From a bacterium (GTDB lineage: Bacteria; Bacillota; Bacilli; Lactobacillales; Streptococcaceae), in the NCBI GenBank assembly GCA_905221205.1, contig CAJNCG010000005.1, positions 1 through 64,000 on the forward strand: DNA of 64,000 nucleotides, given 5' to 3'. Below the pieces are notes generated by a model. That model did not search any database. It saw nothing but the letters and a program-made list of their open reading frames with translations, and was not told where the DNA came from. How positions within the stretch are numbered: the first letter of the stretch is position 1; every line of letters begins with the position of its first letter. A program made the position numbers and the translations under genes. Positions 48,984 to 58,755 of the stretch are shown here, piece after piece.

Positions 48984-49778
48984 ATGTCTGAAGAAACAAT
49001 TGATTATGGACAAGTGACAGGAATGGTGCATTCGACAGAAAGTTTTGGTTCGGTAGATGGGCCTGGTATTCGTTTTATTGTCTTTTTGCAAGGCTGTCAC
49101 ATGCGTTGCCAGTATTGCCACAACCCGGACACTTGGGCTATGGAGTCCAATAAATCACGTGAACGGACGGTAGATGATGTCTTGACAGAGGCCTTGCGCT
49201 ATCGCGGTTTCTGGGGGAATAAGGGTGGTATTACAGTTAGTGGGGGAGAAGCCCTCTTGCAGATTGATTTCCTGATTGCCCTCTTCACAAAGGCTAAGGA
49301 ACAAGGAATCCACTGTACCTTGGATACCTGTGCTCTTCCTTTCCGTAATAAACCACGTTACCTTGAAAAATTTGACAAACTCATGGCTGTCACTGACTTG
49401 GTTCTCTTGGATATCAAGGAAATCAACGAAGAACAGCACAAGATTGTCACTAGCCAAACCAATAAAAACATCCTGGCCTGTGCCCAGTATCTATCAGATA
49501 TTGGAAAACCTGTCTGGATTCGCCACGTGTTAGTTCCAGGCTTAACAGACAGAGACGATGACTTGATTGAACTTGGTAAGTTCGTCAAGACCCTCAAAAA
49601 TGTTGATAAGTTTGAAATCCTTCCTTATCATACCATGGGTGAGTTCAAGTGGCGTGAATTGGGAATTCCATATTCGCTTGAAGGAGTCAAACCACCAACA
49701 GCAGACCGCGTGAAAAACGCTAAAAAACTCATGGATACCGAAAGTTATCAAGATTACATGAAACGTGTACATGGATAA
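48984..49778 (+). CDS. pflA: Pyruvate formate-lyase activating enzyme
   Basis: 264 residues, radical-SAM enzyme. The CxxxCxxC cluster ligands lie in GCHMRCQYCHNP and the glycine-rich SAM motif is TVSGGEAL. It places the glycyl radical on pyruvate formate-lyase, enabling mixed-acid fermentation without oxygen. pfl itself is not in the window. GGAAGG precedes the ATG. Monocistronic, with a cre-like box at the promoter. Confidence 0.97.
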   Translation: MSEETIDYGQVTGMVHSTESFGSVDGPGIRFIVFLQGCHMRCQYCHNPDTWAMESNKSRERTVDDVLTEALRYRGFWGNKGGITVSGGEALLQIDFLIALFTKAKEQGIHCTLDTCALPFRNKPRYLEKFDKLMAVTDLVLLDIKEINEEQHKIVTSQTNKNILACAQYLSDIGKPVWIRHVLVPGLTDRDDDLIELGKFVKTLKNVDKFEILPYHTMGEFKWRELGIPYSLEGVKPPTADRVKNAKKLMDTESYQDYMKRVHG

Positions 49779-49788
49779 AATAATAAAG

Positions 49789-49815
49789 AAGCCTGATGGA
49801 GACATCGGGCTTTTG
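49789..49815 (+). terminator. pflA terminator
   Basis: AAGCCTGATG (49789-49798) pairs with CATCGGGCTT (49803-49812) with one G-U, then TTTT. Confidence 0.85.
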
Positions 49816-49821
49816 ACTTGC

Positions 49822-49853
49822 AAAAAGACTTAGCCATCCAGCTAAGCCTTTTT
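49822..49853 (-). terminator. Terminator of yidC2
   Basis: AAAAAGACTTAGC (49822-49834) pairs with GCTAAGCCTTTTT (49841-49853). It is oriented for the minus-strand gene but can act both ways. Confidence 0.8.
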
Positions 49854-49857
49854 CTTC

Positions 49858-50784
49858 TTATCTCGAACGTTGTTTTCCAGCGTTGCGATTTTTGTGTTTT
49901 TTCTTGCTTGTGATAGCAGTTGGTTGTTCAGGGGTAACGTCTTTTCGTCCGTTTGATGTTGAGAAAGCATTTGCCTTTGGTGGGTTTTTCGCCAATTCTT
50001 CACGGACTTTTTTGCGAAGTTTTGGACGAACGATATAGTTGACGATGAACTGTTGGAGAATCATCATGAAACCACCGACAACCCAGTAAAGTGTGACACT
50101 AGCTGGTGAGAAGAGGGAGAAGACGACAATCATGAGTGGGCTCATGTAAATCATTTTCTTGATCTGTTCTCTTTGCATTTCATCTTCTACTCCGTGAAGT
50201 GAAAGGAGTGATTGAAGATAGTAAAGAATACCAGCACAGGCAACCAAAATCATACTTGGAGAACCTAGAGGAATTCCTAGGTAGCTTGCTTGAGCAACAC
50301 CTTCAGTATGTTGGGCAGCAAAGTAGATAGCAGAGAAGAAAGGCATTTGAAGGAGGATAGGGAAACATCCTACACCACCAAACATGCTGATGCCGTGCTC
50401 TTTTTGAGCAGCAAAGAGAGCTTGTTGGGCTTCGAGTTTTTCTTCTTGAGTTGTTGCTTCTTTGAGACGAGTTTGATGTGGCTCAAGGACGTGCTTGAGG
50501 GCGTTCATCTTTTCAGAGTGAAGCGTTGCCTTCCATGATTGGTAGATACCAAGTGGCAAGATAATCAAGCGCACGATAATAGTTACGATGATGATACCAA
50601 CCCCAAAACCAAGTCCCTTGTCATTGGCGAAGTACTTGATAGCTTCAGCCATAGGAGCTCCGATAGTATTCCAAATAAATCCTGTTGGCTGGCCTGTGGT
50701 TTTATCGACATTGACACAGCCAGTTAAGACTAGTAACATAGCCACTCCCATAGCTGAGAGTGCAAAACGTTTAATAGATTTCAC
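49858..50784 (-). CDS. yidC2: Membrane protein insertase YidC2 (lipoprotein form)
   Basis: 308 residues with a GTG start (AAGGAA 8 bases upstream). A lipoprotein signal ends LTGC with C23 the lipidated residue. Five membrane helices follow, with the family blocks GIYQSWKATLHSEKMNAL and FGGVGCFPILLQMPFFSAIY. The basic C-terminal tail (SKKKHKNRNAGKQRSR) marks the YidC2 type, which can bind ribosomes and support co-translational insertion. Convergent with pflA. Confidence 0.94.
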   Translation of the reverse strand: MKSIKRFALSAMGVAMLLVLTGCVNVDKTTGQPTGFIWNTIGAPMAEAIKYFANDKGLGFGVGIIIVTIIVRLIILPLGIYQSWKATLHSEKMNALKHVLEPHQTRLKEATTQEEKLEAQQALFAAQKEHGISMFGGVGCFPILLQMPFFSAIYFAAQHTEGVAQASYLGIPLGSPSMILVACAGILYYLQSLLSLHGVEDEMQREQIKKMIYMSPLMIVVFSLFSPASVTLYWVVGGFMMILQQFIVNYIVRPKLRKKVREELAKNPPKANAFSTSNGRKDVTPEQPTAITSKKKHKNRNAGKQRSR

Positions 50785-50861
50785 TGTTTTTATTCCTTCT
50801 TTAAAAATTATACCTTTCTATTCTACTGTTTTTTTACAAAATATACAATAGTTCTAGAGAC

Positions 50862-51140
50862 CTAATTTGCGATTTTGAAGTCAGGGTAGGGAGGAAAGTT
50901 ACTCAGTTTGACATCTAAGTAGCTGACTTTTGAAAAAGGTGTCGGACCTTTTCGGATTTCTTGGATAAATTTTGCCATGATAGCAGATGAGTCTGCTTGG
51001 GCTAAGATTTCTACTGTGCCATCGTCGTTATTCCATACTCGGCCTGTGATACCACCAATTTCAAGCGCCAAGCTGTAAACACCCCAACGAAAGCCGACCC
51101 CCTGTACCCTACCTTGGGCAATCATTCTAACCTTTTGCAT
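50862..51140 (-). CDS. acyP: Acylphosphatase
   Basis: 92 residues, single acylphosphatase domain. The phosphate-binding loop GRVQGVGFRWGVYSLALE contains the catalytic Arg, and GRVWNNDDGTVE the catalytic Asn. It hydrolyses acyl phosphates such as acetyl phosphate or carbamoyl phosphate; its cell role is unclear. GAGG lies near the ATG. It is divergent from the RNA methyltransferase gene with 33 bases between the starts. Confidence 0.94.
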   Translation of the reverse strand: MQKVRMIAQGRVQGVGFRWGVYSLALEIGGITGRVWNNDDGTVEILAQADSSAIMAKFIQEIRKGPTPFSKVSYLDVKLSNFPPYPDFKIAN

Positions 51141-51158
51141 ACCAAACCTCTTTGATTG

Positions 51159-51173
51159 TGTTATAATATTTCT
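51159..51173 (+). promoter_or_regulatory. Extended -10 promoter predicting a leaderless mRNA
   Basis: TGTTATAAT (51159-51167) then 6 bases before ATG 51174, with no ribosome-binding site. The minus strand of the same bases offers a TATTAT -10 for acyP. Confidence 0.65.
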
Positions 51174-51917
51174 ATGACTATTATAACCTCAAAAGCCAAT
51201 TCTGTGGTAAAAAATGCCAAGAAATTACATCAAAAAAAATACCGCAAGTCTGCCTATTTAATTGAAGGCTGGCACTTGTTTGAAGAAACTGTTCAAGCTG
51301 GAGTGACGATTGAGAAAATCTTTGCTCTGGAAAATTATCGAGATCAGTTAGCCTCTTTTCCGCAAACTGTCTGGGTGTCAGAGGACATTTTGCTAGATTT
51401 GGCGGATTCTCAGACTCCACAGGGAATTGTTGCCGTCGTTCAAAAAGAAGAAGAAGTAGGGCAAGCTGACTTTAGTCAGGGCAAGTTCTTATTTTTGGAA
51501 GATGTGCAAGATCCTGGTAATGTAGGAACTATCATTCGGACTGCGGATGCAGCAGGCTTTACAGGAGTGATTGTTTCAGATAAGTCGGCAGACATCTACA
51601 GTCTCAAGACCTTACGTTCTATGCAAGGCAGTCATTTTCATCTGCCTATTTATCGGATGTCGAGCCAAGCGCTGCTTGAGGAAGCTAAAGAGGCAGGTAT
51701 TCCAGTGCTAGCAACCACTCTTTCCAAGGATTCTAAAGATTATCGTGACTTGCCACATTTAGATCAGTTTGTCTTGGTTATGGGAAATGAAGGGCAAGGA
51801 ATTAGTTCCCTCATGGCTGAAAGTGCAGACCAGTTGGTTCACATTAGCATGAAGGGTCAGGCAGAGAGTCTCAATGTTGCAGTTGCAGCCGGTATTTTGA
51901 TTTTCCATTTAAGCTAA
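51174..51917 (+). CDS. SpoU/TrmH-family RNA 2'-O-methyltransferase
   Basis: 247 residues. An N-terminal RNA-binding substrate domain (SKANSVVKNAKKLHQKKYRKSAY begins it) leads to the SPOUT catalytic domain with the knot motifs FLEDVQDPGNVGTIIRTADA, VMGNEGQGIS and SLNVAVAAGI. It methylates rRNA or tRNA ribose; the target is not predictable. The start is set at MTIITS, 7 bases after the -10 box, so the mRNA should be leaderless. Confidence 0.92.
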   Translation: MTIITSKANSVVKNAKKLHQKKYRKSAYLIEGWHLFEETVQAGVTIEKIFALENYRDQLASFPQTVWVSEDILLDLADSQTPQGIVAVVQKEEEVGQADFSQGKFLFLEDVQDPGNVGTIIRTADAAGFTGVIVSDKSADIYSLKTLRSMQGSHFHLPIYRMSSQALLEEAKEAGIPVLATTLSKDSKDYRDLPHLDQFVLVMGNEGQGISSLMAESADQLVHISMKGQAESLNVAVAAGILIFHLS

Positions 51918-51930
51918 TTTTAACTTTCTT

Positions 51931-51939
51931 TGTTATAAT
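51931..51939 (+). promoter_or_regulatory. Extended -10 promoter of the BI-1-family gene
   Basis: TGTTATAAT (51931-51939). AAAGGAGA follows before the ATG. Confidence 0.6.
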
Positions 51940-51971
51940 CAAGGAAAGATATTCATAGAAAAGGAGAAAAG

Positions 51972-52655
51972 ATGAATCATACTATTATACAAGACCGTAC
52001 TGGTCTCAATCAATTTTACGCTAAGGTTTATGCCTTTGTTGGGCTAGGAATCGGGCTATCCGCCTTGGTATCTGGCCTCATGTTGACGGTCTTTCAGTCT
52101 CAGTTGGTTTACTTTTTGATGCAGGGACGTCTCTGGTTGACCATTGCAACCCTTGCGGAGCTAGCACTAGTCTTCGTTGCTAGTAACATGGCCTTAAAGA
52201 ATAGTCCAGCCGCTCTTCCAGTATTTTTACTTTACTCAGTATTAAATGGCTTTACTCTTAGTTTTGTGGTAGCTTTCTATACTCCGGGTACAGTTTTATC
52301 CGCCTTTGTATCGAGCGCCCTTCTCTTCTTTGTCATGGCAGCAGTTGGTATGGTAACCAAGAAAGACTTGAGTGGCCTTGGTCGAGCAATGATGGCAGCT
52401 CTTATCGGTTTGCTGCTTGCCATGGTAGTCAATATTTTCTTAGCTAGCGGTTTCTTTGATTATATGATTAGCGTAGCCATGGTCTTGGTATTCTCTGGGC
52501 TGATTGCTTGGGATAACCAAAGAATTCGCTATGCTTATGAACAATCGCAAGGTCGTGTGGCGACAGGCTGGGTTGTGTCAATGGCTCTCAGTATTTATCT
52601 TGATTTTATAAATCTTTTCCTAAGCATTTTACGTATCTTTGGTCGCAATGACTAG
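51972..52655 (+). CDS. BI-1/YccA-family membrane protein
   Basis: 227 residues with seven hydrophobic helices and a C-terminal FGRND tail. The fold and the signature LIAWDNQRIRYAY near the sixth helix place it in the Bax-inhibitor-1/YccA/YetJ group. YetJ-type members act as pH-sensitive calcium leak channels; the role here is unproven. AAGGAG lies 6 bases before the ATG. Monocistronic between its promoter and a terminator. Confidence 0.9.
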   Translation: MNHTIIQDRTGLNQFYAKVYAFVGLGIGLSALVSGLMLTVFQSQLVYFLMQGRLWLTIATLAELALVFVASNMALKNSPAALPVFLLYSVLNGFTLSFVVAFYTPGTVLSAFVSSALLFFVMAAVGMVTKKDLSGLGRAMMAALIGLLLAMVVNIFLASGFFDYMISVAMVLVFSGLIAWDNQRIRYAYEQSQGRVATGWVVSMALSIYLDFINLFLSILRIFGRND

Positions 52656-52667
52656 AAGGTCCCTAAC

Positions 52668-52698
52668 ATCAGTGTTCCAAGGAGCACTGATTTTTTTA
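52668..52698 (+). terminator. Terminator of the BI-1-family gene
   Basis: ATCAGTG (52668-52674) pairs with CACTGAT (52685-52691), extended inward by TTC with GGA or GAG, then seven T. Confidence 0.85.
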
Positions 52699-52765
52699 AA
52701 TTTTCTCTTTTCTTTTCTTGGAAATAGGTGTATAATGCTTTTAATTAATTTTTGAGGAGTAGCCT

Positions 52766-53758
52766 ATGAAGAAAAGTTTTATCCATCAACAAGAAGAAAT
52801 TTCCTTTGTCAAAAACACTTTTACCCAGTATTTGAAAGATAAGCTAGAAGTTGTTGAAGTTCAAGGTCCTATCTTGAGCAAGGTCGGTGACGGGATGCAG
52901 GATAACCTGTCTGGTGTGGAAAATCCAGTATCTGTTAAGGTTTTGCAGATTCCTGATGAAACTTATGAAGTGGTGCACTCACTTGCTAAATGGAAACGTC
53001 ATACTTTGGCCCGTTTTGGTTTCGGTGAAGGTGAAGGTCTTTTTGTTCACATGAAGGCCCTTCGTCCGGACGAAGATTCACTGGATGCGACCCACTCTGT
53101 TTATGTTGACCAGTGGGACTGGGAAAAAGTCATTCCAAATGGACAACGTAATATCGCTTATCTAAAAGAAACTGTAGAGAAGATTTACAAGGCTATTCGC
53201 CTGACTGAGCTAGCTGTTGAAGCCCGCTATGATATTGAGTCTATCTTGCCAAAACAAATCACCTTTATCCACACAGAAGAGTTGGTAGAACGCTACCCAG
53301 ACTTGACTCCAAAAGAACGTGAAAATGCGATCTGTAAAGAATTTGGAGCGGTCTTCTTGATTGGTATCGGTGGGGAATTACCAGACGGTAAACCGCACGA
53401 TGGACGTGCGCCAGATTACGATGACTGGACAAGTGAGTCTGAAAATGGCTACAAGGGTCTTAATGGCGATATTCTGGTTTGGAATGAGTCTCTGGGTGGA
53501 GCCTTTGAGTTGTCTTCTATGGGAATCCGTGTAGATGAAGAAACGCTTCGCCGTCAGGTTGCCATCACAGGTGATGAAGACCGCTTGGAATTGGAATGGC
53601 ACAAGGCTTTGTTGAATGGCCTATTCCCATTGACGATCGGTGGAGGAATCGGACAATCTCGTATGGCCATGTTCTTACTTCGCAAGAAACATATCGGAGA
53701 AGTGCAAACAAGTGTCTGGCCTCAAGAAGTCCGCGATACTTACGAAAATATTTTGTAG
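52766..53758 (+). CDS. asnA: Aspartate-ammonia ligase
   Basis: 330 residues, ammonia-dependent asparagine synthetase related to class II aminoacyl-tRNA synthetases. Blocks seen: [25 protein letters not shown] (start of the core), [11 protein letters not shown], and the class II motif 3 region [23 protein letters not shown]. It makes asparagine from aspartate, ATP and ammonia, opposite to AnsA at 30 kb. GAGGAG precedes the ATG. No T-box leader is present upstream. Confidence 0.96.
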   Translation: MKKSFIHQQEEISFVKNTFTQYLKDKLEVVEVQGPILSKVGDGMQDNLSGVENPVSVKVLQIPDETYEVVHSLAKWKRHTLARFGFGEGEGLFVHMKALRPDEDSLDATHSVYVDQWDWEKVIPNGQRNIAYLKETVEKIYKAIRLTELAVEARYDIESILPKQITFIHTEELVERYPDLTPKERENAICKEFGAVFLIGIGGELPDGKPHDGRAPDYDDWTSESENGYKGLNGDILVWNESLGGAFELSSMGIRVDEETLRRQVAITGDEDRLELEWHKALLNGLFPLTIGGGIGQSRMAMFLLRKKHIGEVQTSVWPQEVRDTYENIL

Positions 53759-53763
53759 AGAAT

Positions 53764-53790
53764 CGAACCGCAAGGTTCGGTTTTCGTTCT
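53764..53790 (+). terminator. asnA terminator
   Basis: CGAACC/GGTTCG (53764-53779) with a GCAA loop, or alternatively AACCG with CGGTT, followed by TTTTC. Confidence 0.65.
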
Positions 53791-53806
53791 CTTTTCGCCC
53801 ATAATT

Positions 53807-53822
53807 TGGTATAATAAACGGT
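53807..53822 (+). promoter_or_regulatory. Extended -10 promoter predicting a leaderless mRNA
   Basis: TGGTATAAT (53807-53815) then 7 bases before ATG 53823, with no ribosome-binding site. Confidence 0.65.
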
Positions 53823-54362
53823 ATGAAAATCGTATCAGGAATCTATGGGGGACGTCCCCTCAAGACGCTAGAAGGAAAGATAACAAGACCTACTTCGGAT
53901 AAGGTTAGGGGAGCCATTTTTAATATGATTGGTCCCTACTTTGAAGGGGGACGAGTCTTGGATCTTTATGCAGGTAGTGGTGGTTTATCTATCGAGGCAG
54001 TATCGCGTGGCATGGCTAGCGCTGTTTTGGTGGAGCGAGATCGTAAGGCTCAGGCTATCGTGGCTGAAAATATCCAGATGACCAAGGAAGTTGGAAAATT
54101 TCAACTCCTCAAGATGGATGCGGAACGAGCCTTGGAGCAGGTATCTGGGGAATTCGACCTCATTTTCTTAGACCCTCCCTATGCCAAGGAACAAATCGTA
54201 GCAGATATTGAAAAAATGGCTGAGAGAGAGCTTTTTTCTGAAGATGTCATGGTCGTGTGTGAGACGGATAAAGCCGTTGAACTTCCAGAAGAAATTGCCT
54301 GCCTGGGCATCTGGAAGGAAAAAATTTATGGAATTAGTAAGGTGACAGTCTATGTCAGATAA
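53823..54362 (+). CDS. rsmD: 16S rRNA (guanine966-N2)-methyltransferase
   Basis: 179 residues, Rossmann-fold SAM methyltransferase. The N-terminus [24 protein letters not shown] is diagnostic for RsmD; the SAM loop is [15 protein letters not shown] and the catalytic motif DPPYAK. It methylates 16S rRNA during 30S assembly. It leads an overlapping run rsmD-coaD-sepM (11-base overlap with coaD), and is predicted to be translated from a leaderless mRNA. Confidence 0.96.
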   Translation: MKIVSGIYGGRPLKTLEGKITRPTSDKVRGAIFNMIGPYFEGGRVLDLYAGSGGLSIEAVSRGMASAVLVERDRKAQAIVAENIQMTKEVGKFQLLKMDAERALEQVSGEFDLIFLDPPYAKEQIVADIEKMAERELFSEDVMVVCETDKAVELPEEIACLGIWKEKIYGISKVTVYVR

Positions 54363-54840
54363 GATTGGCTTATTCACAGGTTCATTTGATCCGATGACAA
54401 ATGGGCATCTGGATATGATTGAACGGGCTAGCAAACTTTTTGATAAGCTCTATGTGGGTATTTTTTTTAATCCTCACAAACAAGGATTTCTCCCTATCGA
54501 AAATCGTAAACGGGGGTTAGAAAAGGCTGTGAAACATTTGGAAAATGTTGAAGTCGTGTCTTCACATGATGAATTGGTGGTTGATGTCGCAAAAAGACTG
54601 GGTGCTACTTGTCTAGTGCGGGGGTTGAGAAATGCGGCGGATTTGCAATATGAAGCCAGTTTTGATTACTACAACCATCAGCTGTCTCCTGATATAGAGA
54701 CCATATATTTACATAGCCGACCTGAACATCTCTATATCAGTTCATCTGGTGTTAGAGAGCTGCTGAAGTTTGGTCAGGATGTTGCCTGCTATGTTCCTGA
54801 GAGTATTTTGGAGGAAATAAGAAATGAAAAAAAAGATTAG
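54352..54840 (+). CDS. coaD: Phosphopantetheine adenylyltransferase
   Basis: 162 residues, nucleotidyltransferase fold. It makes dephospho-CoA from phosphopantetheine and ATP, the penultimate CoA step. [17 protein letters not shown] holds the HxGH-type site and [10 protein letters not shown] the ISSTxxR site. It overlaps rsmD by 11 bases, a pairing kept across many bacteria, and overlaps the next gene by 17 bases. Confidence 0.98.
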   Translation: MSDKIGLFTGSFDPMTNGHLDMIERASKLFDKLYVGIFFNPHKQGFLPIENRKRGLEKAVKHLENVEVVSSHDELVVDVAKRLGATCLVRGLRNAADLQYEASFDYYNHQLSPDIETIYLHSRPEHLYISSSGVRELLKFGQDVACYVPESILEEIRNEKKD

Positions 54841-55861
54841 ATGGCCCTTATACGTCATTGCGGCCTTGATAGCGACTTTCTTGGCATTTGTAGTGCCCTT
54901 GCCCTACTATATAGAGGTTCCAGGTGGTTCGGAAGATATTCGCCAAGTCCTCAAAGTCAATGATACAGAAGATAAGGAAGCTGGGGCCTATCAATTCGTT
55001 ACGGTTGGTGTCCAACATGCCACTTTAGCCCATATGATTTATGCTTGGTTGACGCCTTTTACAGATATTCGTAGTGCCCAAGAGACTACAGGTGGCTCTT
55101 CCGATGTGGAATTTATGCGGATCAATCAATTCTACATGCAGACATCACAAAATATGGCCAAGTATCAAGGTCTAAAAACAGCTGGTAAGGATATTGAACT
55201 TAAATACCTTGGGGTTTATGTTTTGACTGTGACGGATAATTCGACCTTTAAAGGGATTCTCAACATCTCTGATACAGTCACAGCAGTCAATGATCAGACT
55301 TTTGACAGTTCTAAAGATTTGATTGATTACGTCAATTCTCAAAAACTAGGGGACTCCGTCAAGGTCACCTATGAAGAGGATGGGCAAACCAAGTCTGCAG
55401 AAGGTAAGATTATCACCTTGGAAAATGGCAAAAATGGGATTGGAATTGGCTTGATTGACCGTACAGAAGTAACCAGTGATGTTCCAATTCGTTTTTCAAC
55501 AGCTGGTATCGGTGGTCCAAGTGCAGGTCTCATGTTTAGTTTAGCTATCTATACTCAAATTGCTGACCCAGGCCTTCGTAACGGCCGTATCGTTGCCGGT
55601 ACAGGAACCATTGATCGCGATGGTAATGTGGGGGACATTGGAGGTATTGATAAGAAAGTTGTAGCTTCGGCTAGAGAAGGTGCCGCGATTTTCTTTGCAC
55701 CTGATAACCCTGTTAGCGAAGAAGAACAAAAAGCACATCCGGATGCGAAAAACAACTACCAAACAGCTTTGGAAGCAGCTAAAACAATTAAGACGGATAT
55801 GAAAATTGTGCCTGTTAAAACCCTACAAGATGCAATTGATTACTTGAAAAATAATCCCTAG
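54824..55861 (+). CDS. sepM: SepM-like PDZ/Lon-type membrane serine protease
   Basis: 345 residues. A single N-terminal membrane helix (about 7-27) anchors an extracellular PDZ domain (about 120-205) and a Lon-type protease domain. The catalytic dyad is S233 in [10 protein letters not shown] and, by Lon alignment, K278 in [10 protein letters not shown]. The family member in Streptococcus mutans, SepM, lies beside coaD and trims the competence peptide. Location after coaD matches. Its target in this organism is not known. GGAGG lies upstream within coaD. Confidence 0.9.
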   Translation: MKKKIRWPLYVIAALIATFLAFVVPLPYYIEVPGGSEDIRQVLKVNDTEDKEAGAYQFVTVGVQHATLAHMIYAWLTPFTDIRSAQETTGGSSDVEFMRINQFYMQTSQNMAKYQGLKTAGKDIELKYLGVYVLTVTDNSTFKGILNISDTVTAVNDQTFDSSKDLIDYVNSQKLGDSVKVTYEEDGQTKSAEGKIITLENGKNGIGIGLIDRTEVTSDVPIRFSTAGIGGPSAGLMFSLAIYTQIADPGLRNGRIVAGTGTIDRDGNVGDIGGIDKKVVASAREGAAIFFAPDNPVSEEEQKAHPDAKNNYQTALEAAKTIKTDMKIVPVKTLQDAIDYLKNNP

Positions 55862-55903
55862 TTTTTAAGTGAAGTTTCCAAACTAGCGCACAAACAGAGA
55901 AGA

Positions 55904-55918
55904 TGGTATAATAGTCAA
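55904..55918 (+). promoter_or_regulatory. Extended -10 promoter predicting a leaderless mRNA
   Basis: TGGTATAAT (55904-55912) then 6 bases before ATG 55919, with no ribosome-binding site. Confidence 0.65.
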
Positions 55919-56149
55919 ATGGTTCAATTATTATTCACTCTAAGCAGTCACATGCTCTTTATTTATGTGAGTTTTTACCTTTTAAAGGATCTTGTTAGAT
56001 GGGAAAAGGTTTTAAAAGTTACAGCTGAAAATACAAGAAAAGTTCGTTTATTAGTAGCCTTTTTCAGCATTGTAATGGGCTACATCATGAGTTCTTTCTT
56101 TATCAGCCTATATCAGTTGTGGCAAGAAGCGTTTAGAGGATTATTATAA
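55919..56149 (+). CDS. DUF1146-family small membrane protein (YwzB-like)
   Basis: 76 residues with two hydrophobic helices (about 5-22 and 43-66) split by a charged loop ([17 protein letters not shown]). Resembles DUF1146/YwzB proteins, which are encoded beside murA in Bacillus and other Firmicutes; function unknown. It starts 6 bases after the -10, so the mRNA should be leaderless. murA follows 23 bases downstream with its own ribosome-binding site AAAGGAAAT, and the two are probably one transcript. Confidence 0.8.
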   Translation: MVQLLFTLSSHMLFIYVSFYLLKDLVRWEKVLKVTAENTRKVRLLVAFFSIVMGYIMSSFFISLYQLWQEAFRGLL

Positions 56150-56172
56150 AATCAAATGTAAAGGAAATAAGT

Positions 56173-57442
56173 ATGGAAAAAATTGTGGTTCAAGGTGGCG
56201 ATAATCGTCTGGTAGGAAGTGTTACGATCGAAGGGGCAAAGAATGCAGTCTTGCCCTTGTTGGCGGCGACTATTCTAGCCAGTGAAGGAAAGACCGTCTT
56301 GCAGAATGTTCCTATCTTGTCAGATGTTTTCACTATGAATCAGGTGGTTCGTGGTTTGAATGCCAAGGTAGATTTTGATGAGGAAGCTCATCTTGTTGAG
56401 GTGGACGCGACTGGCGATATCACTGAGGAAGCTCCTTACAAGTATGTCAGCAAGATGCGCGCATCCATCGTTGTCTTGGGGCCAATTCTTGCTCGTGTAG
56501 GTCATGCCAAGGTATCCATGCCAGGAGGTTGTACGATTGGTAGCCGCCCTATTGATCTTCATTTGAAAGGTCTGGAAGCTATGGGTGCAAAAATTAGTCA
56601 GACAGCTGGTTACATCGAAGCCAAGGCTGATCGCTTACATGGCGCTCATATCTATATGGACTTCCCAAGTGTTGGTGCTACGCAGAACTTGATGATGGCA
56701 GCGACCCTAGCTGATGGGGTGACAGTGATTGAAAATGCTGCGCGTGAGCCTGAGATTGTTGACCTAGCCATTCTCCTCAATGAAATGGGAGCTAAGGTTA
56801 AGGGTGCTGGTACAGAGACCATTACCATTACCGGTGTTGAGAAACTTCATGGTACGACTCACAATGTAGTCCAAGACCGTATCGAAGCAGGAACCTTTAT
56901 GGTAGCTGCTGCCATGACTGGTGGTGATGTCTTGATTAAAGACGCTGTCTGGGAGCACAACCGTCCCTTGATTGCCAAATTGCTTGAAATGGGAGTGGAA
57001 GTGACAGAGGAGACTGAAGGAATTCGAGTTCGCTCTCAACTAGAAAATTTAAAAGCTGTTCATGTGAAAACCTTGCCCCACCCAGGTTTTCCAACGGATA
57101 TGCAGGCCCAATTTACAGCCTTGATGACCGTCGCAAAAGGGGAATCAACTATGGTGGAGACAGTTTTCGAAAATCGTTTCCAACATCTAGAAGAAATGCG
57201 TCGCATGGGCTTGCACTCTGAGATTATCCGTGATACAGCTCGTATTGTTGGTGGTCAACCTTTGCAGGGGGCAGAAGTTCTTTCAACTGACCTTCGTGCC
57301 AGTGCTGCCTTGATTTTGACAGGTTTGGTAGCACAAGGAGAAACTGTAGTTGGTAAATTGGTTCACTTGGATAGAGGTTACTACCGTTTCCATGAGAAGT
57401 TAGCGCAGCTAGGTGCTAAGATTCAGCGGATTGAGGCAAGTG

Positions 57443-57456
<14 letters not shown>
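56173..57456 (+). CDS. murA: UDP-N-acetylglucosamine 1-carboxyvinyltransferase
   Basis: 427 residues, EPSP-synthase fold. It adds enolpyruvate to UDP-GlcNAc, the first committed step of peptidoglycan synthesis, and is the fosfomycin target. The N-terminus [12 protein letters not shown] and the active loop [12 protein letters not shown] with C120 (the fosfomycin-reactive cysteine) are present. Firmicutes often have two MurA paralogs; this is the one next to epuA-endA. AAAGGAA precedes the ATG. Confidence 0.97.
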
Positions 57457-58500
<1,044 letters not shown>

Positions 58501-58511
58501 AAGATAAGATA

Positions 58512-58548
58512 AACTCCTATGTCACTTGTGGATGTAGGAGTTCTTTTT
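58512..58548 (+). terminator. endA terminator
   Basis: AACTCCTA (58512-58519) pairs with TAGGAGTT (58535-58542), with an inner CAC/GTG, then TTTTT. Confidence 0.85.
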
Positions 58549-58580
58549 AGACAATTTAAGTAGGACTAGAATAGACACTG

Positions 58581-58681
58581 ATACTCAATGAAAATCAAAG
58601 TGCAAACTAGGAAGCTAGCCGCAGGTTGCTCAAAGCACAGCTTTTAGGTTGCAGATAAAGCTGACGTAGTTTGAAGAGTAT
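58581..58681 (+). repeat. BOX element, compact and degenerate
   Basis: 101 bases from ATACTCAATG to GAGTAT. The boxA part is well kept (GAAGCTAGCCGCAGGTTGCT), but the core CAAAGCACAGCTTTTAGG has lost perfect symmetry and no boxB is present. Confidence 0.82.
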
Positions 58682-58714
58682 GAGAAAAAATAATATGTAC
58701 TGGACTAAATTTTG

Positions 58715-58723
58715 TGATATAAT
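58715..58723 (+). promoter_or_regulatory. Extended -10 promoter of the CNNM gene
   Basis: TGATATAAT (58715-58723), followed by AGGAG before the ATG. Confidence 0.65.
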
Positions 58724-58755
58724 AAAGGACAAGTTACTATTTTAGGAGAAGAACT

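Noticed and set aside
52656-52765. T-box leader upstream of asnA
   Set aside because: The spacer is filled by the upstream terminator and a short promoter region; no T-box sequence is present.
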